From assembly GCF_028743515.2 (NCBI RefSeq), contig NZ_CP117969.2, positions 1,641,001-1,705,000 on the forward strand: DNA of 64,000 bases, written 5' to 3'. A program made the position numbers and the translations under genes. The DNA comes from Imtechella halotolerans. Lineage in GTDB: Bacteria > Bacteroidota > Bacteroidia > Flavobacteriales > Flavobacteriaceae. Below the pieces are notes generated by a model. The model did not search any database. It was given only the letters and a program-made list of their open reading frames with translations, and was not told where the DNA came from. Numbering within the stretch: position 1 is the first letter of the stretch; each line of letters starts with the position of its first letter. Shown piece by piece: positions 1 to 5,915 of this stretch.

Positions 1-1
1 C

Positions 2-934
2 ATGGTTCTAATTGAAAAAACACTAAATGCATCAGAATTCATAGCCTATATGGGGTTGGCCTATAATATTCTCACTCCCGCTAAAGCCATTAGTAAGGCA
101 GTTTATGGTGTAAGGAAAGGAGATGCTGCAGCAGCTCGAGTAATGGAGGTTTTAGAAACGGAGAATACTATCAAAGATAGCCCTAATGCTATCGATAAAG
201 CATCCTTCGAAAGTGCTATAAACCTAACTAACGTTTCGTTCAAATATGAAGACGAATTCGTCTTGAAAAACTTTTCGTTACAAATACCAAAAGGAAAGAC
301 AGTCGCTTTAGTTGGTCAATCTGGTAGTGGAAAAAGCACTATAGCCAATTTGATTACCCGCTTTTATGATGTGAATGAAGGAACTATTGATATCGATGGT
401 GTAAACATTAAGCAAATTTCCAAAACCTCACTGCGAAGCCTTATGGGCATAGTATCTCAAGATTCTATTTTATTTAACGATACAGTGGCAAACAATATTA
501 GACTTGGCAAACCAAATGCAACCGAAGAAGAGTTAATTGAGGCTACCCAAATAGCTAATGCCTACGAATTTATTAAAGAATTACCAGACGAAATGCAGAC
601 CAACATTGGAGATTCTGGAGGAAAACTTAGTGGTGGCCAAAAGCAACGTCTTAGTATTGCTAGAGCCGTCCTAAAGAATCCACCGATAATGATTCTAGAT
701 GAAGCAACTTCAGCATTGGATACCGAAAGTGAGAAATTAGTTCAAACAGCGCTGGAAAACATGATGAAAAACAGGACTTCAATTGTAATCGCTCATAGAC
801 TTTCCACCATACAAAATGCTGATTTAATTGTGGTCATGCAAAAAGGAGAAATAGTAGAACAAGGAACACATAATGAATTACTTGCATTAAAAGGATCATA
901 CCATAAGTTAGTGGCTATGCAATCTTTTAGTTAA
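2..934 (+). CDS. ABC exporter (MsbA-like), C-terminal part
   Basis: This is the C-terminal part of a half-size ABC exporter with a fused membrane domain and ATPase. The first ~60 residues are the end of the last transmembrane helix bundle. The ATPase follows: Walker A GQSGSGKST near residue 105, signature LSGGQ near 209, Walker B IMILDEA near 229, and the switch histidine in VIAHRLS near 263. The family flips lipids or exports hydrophobic compounds across the inner membrane. The gene is cut by the left window edge. The ATG at position 2 is only the first in-frame Met and is not a real start, because full-length homologs have about 580 residues. A perfect palindromic terminator follows 20 bp after the stop. 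The substrate cannot be told from sequence. Confidence 0.93.
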   Translation: MVLIEKTLNASEFIAYMGLAYNILTPAKAISKAVYGVRKGDAAAARVMEVLETENTIKDSPNAIDKASFESAINLTNVSFKYEDEFVLKNFSLQIPKGKTVALVGQSGSGKSTIANLITRFYDVNEGTIDIDGVNIKQISKTSLRSLMGIVSQDSILFNDTVANNIRLGKPNATEEELIEATQIANAYEFIKELPDEMQTNIGDSGGKLSGGQKQRLSIARAVLKNPPIMILDEATSALDTESEKLVQTALENMMKNRTSIVIAHRLSTIQNADLIVVMQKGEIVEQGTHNELLALKGSYHKLVAMQSFS

Positions 935-953
935 AGAAAACAATTTATGATAC

Positions 954-987
954 GCAAAAAGGGACAACAATTGTTGTCCCTTTTTGC
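954..987. terminator. Bidirectional palindromic terminator
   Basis: A perfect 34-bp palindrome carries five A before and five T after a GGGACAACAA/TTGTTGTCCC stem. It ends the ABC exporter transcript on the plus strand and unit A of the small-RNA array on the minus strand. Confidence 0.85.
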
Positions 988-1152
988 ATGTAGGAAGTAT
1001 AATCCGATTTGGGGCAAACTATCTTCCAATACGTTTTGTCTGTCTTATTAAAATCTTAAAAGGTGTCTAATCTCATTAACATTTCAACACTGCTAAAGTA
1101 GTAGTTTTATTTAAATCATCGTTATATTGATGCTTTTTTTCGATGAAATACA
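954..1152 (-). ncRNA. Candidate small RNA, unit A of the tandem array
   Basis: Read on the minus strand, the unit opens with TGTATTTCATCG (1152-1141). A hairpin pairs TCATCG (1146-1141) with CGATGA (1121-1116). Next come the AU-rich box around TTTAGCAGTGTT, two copies of the TAATRAGA..GACA motif (1078-1064 and 1050-1041), TGCCCCAA (1016-1009) and CCTAC (near 995-991). It ends in a perfect 34-bp palindrome at 954-987 whose arms hold GGGACAACAA, with a T-run on both strands. The palindrome therefore also ends the upstream ABC gene. The reading frame partly shared by units B and C is broken here by TAA. An RNA product is inferred; no Rfam family was assigned. Confidence 0.6.
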
Positions 1153-1200
1153 ATCAAACAAAGGATTTTGATGTAATTTTCCTACTTTTTAAGCGTTAAA

Positions 1201-1401
1201 CAAAAAAGAAAGAGATTACTTTGGGCAATCTCTTTCTCTTGTAGGCTATAAATTGTCATTGGGGCAATATATAGCTTTTTCGTGTCAATCTTATTAAAAC
1301 AAAAAGTAAAGGTGTCTAATCTTATTAATGTTTTAACATTGCTAAAATACAATTTTCTCGAAAACATCAGACTAAATGAACTATTTTTTCGATAAACAAC
1401 A
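1201..1401 (-). ncRNA. Candidate small RNA, unit B of the tandem array
   Basis: This is the most diverged of the three units. The 5' hairpin is kept with a new stem, TCGAAAA (1392-1386) pairing with TTTTCGA (1364-1358). The conserved part includes TTTTAGCAATGTTAAAA, the two TAATAAGA..GACA motifs (1327-1313 and 1296-1283), TGCCCCAA (1266-1259) and CCTAC (near 1244-1240). The terminator stem AGAAAGAGATT/AATCTCTTTCT is followed by a run of six T on the minus strand, while the plus strand lacks such a run. This sets the transcription direction. The stem shares no sequence with those of units A and C. Confidence 0.6.
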
Positions 1402-1451
1402 CAAATTTTACACTTTTGTATTACTTTTCTTATATTCTACATAATTCTGAA

Positions 1452-1655
1452 TAAAAAAATAAGGGACCGCTATGATGCCGTCCCTTACTTTTGCGTAGGA
1501 AAAAAAATGATTTGGGGCATTTATTTTTCCAGTTAACTCTGTCTGTCTCATTAAAACAATTAAAGGTGTCTAATCTTATTATCATTTTAACACTGCTAAA
1601 ATAGTAGTATTCATTAAATAATCGGCATAATGTACCTTTTTTTCGATGAAATACA
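1452..1655 (-). ncRNA. Candidate small RNA, unit C of the tandem array
   Basis: The unit begins TGTATTTCATCG (1655-1644), as in unit A. ATCG (1647-1644) pairs with CGAT (1624-1621), and a GG/CC inner stem supports the hairpin. TTTTAGCAGTGTTAAAA and two TAATRAGA..GACA motifs (1581-1567 and 1553-1544) follow, then TGCCCCAA (1519-1512) and CCTACG. The terminator has arms AAGGGAC and GTCCCTT and then ATTTTTTTATT on the minus strand. Its upstream region faces the ECF sigma gene, so the two would be transcribed divergently from about 1655-1768. Confidence 0.6.
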
Positions 1656-1767
1656 CTTAATGCATTATTATTGTAGCTCATTTCTTATTATAATTAGAAA
1701 TAACAAAGCTATTTCATCATTAAACTTTTTCATTGTATATTGGTCTAATAGCGTAGAATCACATATT

Positions 1768-2310
1768 TTGAACAACGAATCACTATTTATAGAGCAACTT
1801 CAAGATCCAAAAAGAAGTGATATTGCCTTTAAAAAGCTAGTTTCTGATTATCAGGAACGACTTTACTGGCACATAAGAAGAATGGTGATAAACCACGACG
1901 ATGCCGATGACGTCTTACAAAATACATTTATAAAGGTGTTCAGAAGCATACATTCTTTTAAAGGAGAGAGCTCCCTGTACTCTTGGATGTATCGGATTGC
2001 TACTAATGAAGCCATCACTTTCATAAACCAAAGAGCTAAAAAGAATAATGTATCCAATGAACAATGGCAAATGCAGGCGGTCGACAATCTGGAAGCCGAC
2101 AGCTACTTCGAAGGTGATGAGATAGCCTATAAACTTCAGAAAGCGATTGCAACATTACCAGAAAAGCAACGTATTGTTTTTAATATGAAATATTTTGAGG
2201 CCTTAAAGTATGAACAAATGTCTGAAATCCTAGACACTTCAATAGGAGCATTAAAAGCCTCCTATCATCACGCCGTAAAAAAAATAGAAGAATATTTATC
2301 TAAGGATTAA
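1768..2310 (+). CDS. ECF-type RNA polymerase sigma factor
   Basis: This is a sigma-70 family extracytoplasmic-function sigma factor. The sigma-2 region has the DADDVLQNTFIKVFRS and SSLYSWMYRIATN motifs, and the sigma-4 helix-turn-helix runs from LPEKQRIVFNMKYFE to IGALKASYHHA. I chose the TTG at 1768 because it gives a 180-residue protein starting just before sigma-2. The open frame extends back to an ATG at 1630, but that adds 46 hydrophobic, low-complexity residues that overlap unit C of the repeat array. The next two genes, a membrane protein and a Spy-like periplasmic protein, follow at short spacing and probably form its sensing system. It would direct RNA polymerase to a small regulon, perhaps an envelope-stress one. 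Confidence 0.9.
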   Translation: MNNESLFIEQLQDPKRSDIAFKKLVSDYQERLYWHIRRMVINHDDADDVLQNTFIKVFRSIHSFKGESSLYSWMYRIATNEAITFINQRAKKNNVSNEQWQMQAVDNLEADSYFEGDEIAYKLQKAIATLPEKQRIVFNMKYFEALKYEQMSEILDTSIGALKASYHHAVKKIEEYLSKD

Positions 2311-2345
2311 ACCTTTACAAAGAAAACATAGTCTAAGTAAGCGAT

Positions 2346-2846
2346 ATGAAAATGAACAATCAACATAAAAGCAATGTACATTTCAGAGTTCCTGAAAATT
2401 ATTTTCAAGAATTCTCAGATCGTCTACATTCTCATATTCAATTAGAAAAACGACTTGGTCAAACTTCTGACGGTTTTAAAGTACCTGGAGGATATTTTAA
2501 AGAAACAAGTGAAAACCTCCTTCGCCATGTTCACTCCAAACCAAAAGTATTCAATTTAAATAAATTTGTCTACTATGCAGCTGCAGTGATGTTAATAGGC
2601 CTAATGATAACAGGTATATACCAACAAACAAATCCCTCAACGACTCAGTTCTCTTCATCAGAAATTGAATCTCTAATGGAAGATGGTGTGATTCCAATGA
2701 ACGCTCAATTACTTTCCGAACTATTTACTGCTGAAGACTTTGAAAACATAAGCATGAACCTTACAAGTATAGACAACACTATTCTTGAAGAATACTTAAA
2801 AGAAAATTACATTGATTACGATCTTGATTACCTTATAAATGAATAA
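2346..2846 (+). CDS. Single-pass membrane protein, putative anti-sigma partner
   Basis: This 166-residue protein has a soluble N-terminus of ~70 residues, one transmembrane segment (about residues 75-91, YYAAAVMLIGLMITGIY) and an acidic C-terminal half. The N-terminal part repeats a short pattern twice (FRVPENYFQEF and FKVPGGYFKET), a feature common in Bacteroidota proteins placed just after ECF sigma genes. Position and topology suggest that it binds the sigma factor inside and senses a signal outside. I see no zinc-binding anti-sigma motif, so the anti-sigma role is inferred from context only. It lies 35 bp after the sigma gene and 2 bp before the next. Confidence 0.75.
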   Translation: MKMNNQHKSNVHFRVPENYFQEFSDRLHSHIQLEKRLGQTSDGFKVPGGYFKETSENLLRHVHSKPKVFNLNKFVYYAAAVMLIGLMITGIYQQTNPSTTQFSSSEIESLMEDGVIPMNAQLLSELFTAEDFENISMNLTSIDNTILEEYLKENYIDYDLDYLINE

Positions 2847-2848
2847 CT

Positions 2849-3319
2849 ATGTTACAGTTACACCCCCATAAAATGAGTTTTCGAATACTCCTCTCAACCG
2901 TATTGATGTGCCTAACATTTTATGCCAATGCACAAAAACCAAGTGAGGACAGCAAAGAGCGTATAAAGGCTCTAAAAGTTGCCTACATTACAGAAAATCT
3001 AGATTTAACTCCTGAAGAAGCGGTAAAATTTTGGCCAATTTACAATGCCTACGAAGAACGTGTACACCATTTAAAATATGTTGAGCTGAGACCCATTCGG
3101 GCTCAATTCAGAGATAATGCTATTAGTGAAGCCAAAGCGAGAGAACTACTAGATAAGGCGATTGATATTGATGATAAAATCCACCGTGAGAGACAACAAC
3201 TGATTAGAAATCTACGAAAAGAAATTTCAGCCAAAAAAGTCATGATGTTGAAAAAAACGGAGGATGATTTCTACCATCAATTATACAAGCAATTACGTGA
3301 TAAGAAATCAAAAAATTAA
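2849..3319 (+). CDS. Spy/CpxP-like periplasmic sensor protein
   Basis: This small exported protein of 156 residues has a signal peptide (hydrophobic stretch FRILLSTVLMCLTFYANAQ) and then a nearly all-helical, charge-rich region. The segment DLTPEEAVKFWPIYNAYEER matches the pattern of LTxxEA repeats seen in Spy/CpxP proteins. Flavobacterial homologs are commonly named sensor of ECF-type sigma factor. It completes the sigma / membrane protein / sensor operon and could act as a periplasmic chaperone or stress sensor. Translation may start at the ATG at 2849 or at the Met eight codons later. Its stop overlaps that of the convergent lipoprotein gene by 4 bp. Confidence 0.8.
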   Translation: MLQLHPHKMSFRILLSTVLMCLTFYANAQKPSEDSKERIKALKVAYITENLDLTPEEAVKFWPIYNAYEERVHHLKYVELRPIRAQFRDNAISEAKARELLDKAIDIDDKIHRERQQLIRNLRKEISAKKVMMLKKTEDDFYHQLYKQLRDKKSKN

Positions 3320-4353
3320 TGAAACAAAAGCTTTGCTATGCGTTCATTACCTGCCGCAATTGCTTCCGTTTCACTTATAAATAATAAGGTGTGAAAACTT
3401 TCTTCGGAAAGTTTTTTCCATTTAAAACCCTTATCATTAGAAAACCATATGCCTTCGGTACTTACAGCCACCAATTCATTTCCTTGCGTGCCAGGAATAT
3501 ATTGAACACAACTTATATATCCCGGCTCCTGCTCCTGCCCAACCAATTCCCAAGTTTTCCCACCATCCTGGGTAATTGCTTTATTGCCTTTCGAGAATGA
3601 TGGTTTAGTATAATCTCCGCCCATTACAATCCCGTTAAGTTCATCATAAAAGGCAACAGTATAGGCCCCTTGGGTTGATTCTCCTTGAATCAGCGGCAAC
3701 TTTACAACCTCCCAAGTATTCCCTTTGTCTTTAGTCATAAATACCCTACTTTGTTTACCTCCAGAAACAATCCAAGCAGTATCTCCAACTATTGCGATAT
3801 TGGTATTGCTCGCAGCAAATGCAGCTTCACCTTCTACTACTTTTGGCAACAATTCACAACTCACTTTATTCCACGTATTTCCACCATCGCGAGTAAGTAA
3901 AATTGACAAACAATCTTCTGTAGGATCTCCCATAGCCATTCCTTCCATTGCATTCCAAAATCTCATACTGTCATAAAATACTTTCTCATGAGTTTCCGTA
4001 TACACCAATTTCATTTCACCATCATCTCCAGTTTTATACAATAAGGCAGGATTTCCAACAGAAAGCATAAAAAAGTCAGAATTAGTTGCCGCTACAGCTC
4101 TGTATTCAGGAACCAACGAATCCTTTGTTTGAACTCCAGATTTAAGTGTATTCCGCACTGTATCATAAAAACCATATACTCCATTAGAACCAGCAAAAGC
4201 TACATTGGCATCAAGATGAGTTAAAGCTCTTATACTCGAATTTTCAACAGGAAAAACATCAATGGATACTTCTGATAAATTTCTAGGAGAATACTTTTCG
4301 GTTTCTGTACATCCTGACAATAGTACAACTACTAAAAGAATAAAATAGCGCAT
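3316..4353 (-). CDS. Beta-propeller (Ycf48/BNR-like) lipoprotein
   Basis: This 345-residue protein has a lipoprotein signal (LLSGC lipobox, Cys about residue 15) and repeated blades with the pattern GGNTW, KGNTWEV, GGKTWEL and KGFKWKKL. These resemble the Asp-box/BNR blades of Ycf48-like photosystem assembly factors and glycosidase-type propellers. Flavobacterial homologs are often annotated as oxidoreductases without evidence; I see no cofactor motif. The likely location is the periplasmic or outer-membrane face. The ATG at 4353 is well placed before the signal peptide. The gene stands alone, divergent from the rRNA methyltransferase, with its 3' end overlapping the sensor gene. Confidence 0.8.
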   Translation of the reverse strand: MRYFILLVVVLLSGCTETEKYSPRNLSEVSIDVFPVENSSIRALTHLDANVAFAGSNGVYGFYDTVRNTLKSGVQTKDSLVPEYRAVAATNSDFFMLSVGNPALLYKTGDDGEMKLVYTETHEKVFYDSMRFWNAMEGMAMGDPTEDCLSILLTRDGGNTWNKVSCELLPKVVEGEAAFAASNTNIAIVGDTAWIVSGGKQSRVFMTKDKGNTWEVVKLPLIQGESTQGAYTVAFYDELNGIVMGGDYTKPSFSKGNKAITQDGGKTWELVGQEQEPGYISCVQYIPGTQGNELVAVSTEGIWFSNDKGFKWKKLSEESFHTLLFISETEAIAAGNERIAKLLFH

Positions 4354-4398
4354 ATGGGTAATTTTTGACTAAAAATAAGTGCTTTCATTGGAAAACAA

Positions 4399-4406
4399 TA
4401 CCTTTG
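4399..4406 (+). promoter_or_regulatory. -7 element of the rRNA methyltransferase gene
   Basis: TACCTTTG matches the Bacteroidota -7 consensus TAnnTTTG and lies 17 bp before the ATG at 4424. It shows that the upstream in-frame codons from 4379 are not translated. No clear -33 TTG sits at the right distance. Confidence 0.6.
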
Positions 4407-4423
4407 CAGCATATTTATTTTGT

Positions 4424-5641
4424 ATGAGACTACATCGCAACTTGACATTTGCCGTTATAGACGGTCTTACCGAAATTTTCAATGAAGGAAGCTATGCTGA
4501 TAAGGTAGTAGAAAAACTCCTGAAAAGAGACAAACGCTGGGGAGCCCGTGATCGCGCTTTTGTTGCTGAAACGACCTATGAAATGGTACGTTGGAAAAGA
4601 CTGTATGCTGAAATAGCTGAAGTGAAAGAACCCTTTAACCGAGACAACTTATGGAGAATGTTTGCCGTATGGGCAACTCTAAAAGGAATTACCTTGCCTG
4701 ACTGGAAGTATTTTGAATCTACTCCTTCTCGTAGGATTAAAGGACGTTTTGATGAATTGTCTAAAATACGAAAGTTTAAAGAATCCATTCCCGATTGGCT
4801 AGACGCATTAGGAGAAAAAGAATTAGGCAGTGAAGTTTGGGGGCAAGAGTTACAGGCGTTAAACCAGCAAGCACCAGTAGTGTTAAGAACAAATACATTA
4901 AAAACAACTCGTGAAAAACTTCATGATCTACTCTTAGAAATTGACGTCGATTCAAATTTCTTAAAAGAGTACCCAGAAGCACTTCAACTTAAAGAGCGCT
5001 CTAATGTCTTTACCACAGACGCTTTCAAAAATGGTCTTTTTGAAGTTCAGGATGCTTCCTCTCAAAAAGTAGCTCATTTTTTAGAGGTATCACCTGGGAT
5101 GCGTATTGTAGATGCCTGTGCAGGAGCTGGAGGAAAGACACTGCATTTGGCGTCTTTGATGGAAAACAAAGGTCAAATTATAGCGATGGACATTTATGAG
5201 AATAAATTAAATGAGCTAAAGCGAAGAGCTAAAAGAAATGGAGCACATAACATCGAAACACGCTGGATTGAAAACAATAAAACCATTAAAAAACTTCATC
5301 AAAAAGCTGACCGAGTACTTATTGATGCACCATGTAGCGGTTTAGGTGTACTGCGTCGTAATCCAGACGCCAAATGGAAACTAAAACCAGAATTTATACA
5401 AGAAATACAAGAGACTCAACAACAAATTTTACAAGAATACAGTAAAATGGTAAAACCTGGTGGGAAATTGGTATATGCAACTTGTTCCATCCTTCCTTCA
5501 GAGAATCAACAACAGGTAGACCTGTTTTTAGCAACGGACGCAGGTAAAGATTTCACCTTTGTAAAAGATGAAAAAATACTTGCACACACCTCTGGATATG
5601 ACGGATTTTATATGGCGTTACTGGAAAGAAAAAATAGTTAA
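4424..5641 (+). CDS. rsmB: RsmB/NOP2/Sun-family rRNA m5C methyltransferase
   Basis: This SAM-dependent methyltransferase makes 5-methylcytosine in rRNA, probably 16S rRNA at the RsmB site. The N-terminal ~130 residues are a helical RNA-binding region. The Rossmann domain has DACAGAGGKTLHLA for SAM binding, DAPCSGLGVLRRNPDAKWK (motif IV with the resolving Cys) and YATCSILPSENQ (motif VI with the nucleophile Cys). The length of 405 residues is near the family norm. I chose the ATG at 4424 because a TAnnTTTG box lies just upstream. The gene is probably monocistronic. The exact target base is inferred from family membership. Confidence 0.88.
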   Translation: MRLHRNLTFAVIDGLTEIFNEGSYADKVVEKLLKRDKRWGARDRAFVAETTYEMVRWKRLYAEIAEVKEPFNRDNLWRMFAVWATLKGITLPDWKYFESTPSRRIKGRFDELSKIRKFKESIPDWLDALGEKELGSEVWGQELQALNQQAPVVLRTNTLKTTREKLHDLLLEIDVDSNFLKEYPEALQLKERSNVFTTDAFKNGLFEVQDASSQKVAHFLEVSPGMRIVDACAGAGGKTLHLASLMENKGQIIAMDIYENKLNELKRRAKRNGAHNIETRWIENNKTIKKLHQKADRVLIDAPCSGLGVLRRNPDAKWKLKPEFIQEIQETQQQILQEYSKMVKPGGKLVYATCSILPSENQQQVDLFLATDAGKDFTFVKDEKILAHTSGYDGFYMALLERKNS

Positions 5642-5828
5642 GAAATAGAACACTATATAAAGCCACCTCTATTTTCATTATTAAGAAGAAATTAAATACA
5701 GCCCACAATAAAGAGTTACATTCAACTTTAAATACGTGCGCCTAACAACTTTTCCGTAAAAGTGAATCCTATCAAAGTAAAGGCGTATACCCCAAGGCTC
5801 ATTAAAATCAATTTGAGCGAAATGAATC

Positions 5829-5860
5829 ACACCTCAATTTAAAAAAAGGGGTGTTTTTTA
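5829..5860 (+). terminator. Weak terminator-like hairpin before purL
   Basis: ACACC at 5829-5833 can pair with GGTGT at 5850-5854, followed by a T-rich tract. The loop is long (16 nt) and a competing TTGAG/CTCAA pairing (near 5813 and 5834) is possible. It probably ends the rRNA methyltransferase transcript. The rest of 5642-5828 holds a small hairpin (ACTTTTccgtAAAAGT near 5748-5763) and nothing coding. Confidence 0.4.
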
Positions 5861-5884
5861 TGACTCATATTTGGCTATAACTCG

Positions 5885-5892
5885 TAAATTTG
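5885..5892 (+). promoter_or_regulatory. -7 element of purL
   Basis: TAAATTTG matches TAnnTTTG and lies 23 bp before the purL ATG. No convincing -33 box is seen. It lies downstream of the terminator-like hairpin, so the upstream structure is not part of this transcript. Confidence 0.55.
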
Positions 5893-5915
5893 CACTTTAA
5901 TAAACAACACACACA

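Larger units (their letters stand above)
954..1655 (-). repeat. Three tandem ~250-bp imperfect repeat units
   Basis: Three diverged copies of one unit lie head to tail. Anchor boxes recur at a constant phase: GGTGTCTAAT at 1062, 1311 and 1565; TTGGGGCA at 1009, 1259 and 1512; and CGAT at 1141, 1390 and 1644. The period is therefore about 249-254 bp. On the minus strand each unit runs from a 5' hairpin, through conserved boxes TGCCCCAA and CCTAC, to a hairpin followed by a T-run. About 50 bp of unconserved AT-rich sequence separates one unit's terminator from the next unit's start, which is room for a promoter. The array sits between the ABC exporter terminator and the ECF sigma gene. No transposase, long ORF or target duplication is visible. 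Confidence 0.85.

Noticed and set aside
954..1655. Array as a CRISPR or as an insertion-sequence remnant
   Set aside because: Repeats are ~200 bp and diverged, with terminator-like ends rather than 25-40-bp repeats with unique spacers; no cas or transposase gene is near.
1182..1681. Two minus-strand reading frames (61 and 83 codons) sharing a peptide like IRLDTF
   Set aside because: They lie on units B and C of the array. The likeness is explained by nucleotide repeats; the same frame in unit A is stopped by TAA, and the frames run across the terminators.
1630..1767. N-terminal extension of the ECF sigma factor from the ATG at 1630
   Set aside because: It adds 46 low-complexity residues, overlaps repeat unit C, and is not needed for a full sigma-2 domain. 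The TTG at 1768 fits the usual length.
5786..5800. CCCCAA and CTCATTAAAA near 5790 resemble boxes of the small-RNA units
   Set aside because: The boxes are in inconsistent strands and order compared with the units, with no hairpin plus T-run in phase. Chance similarity in AT-rich DNA.
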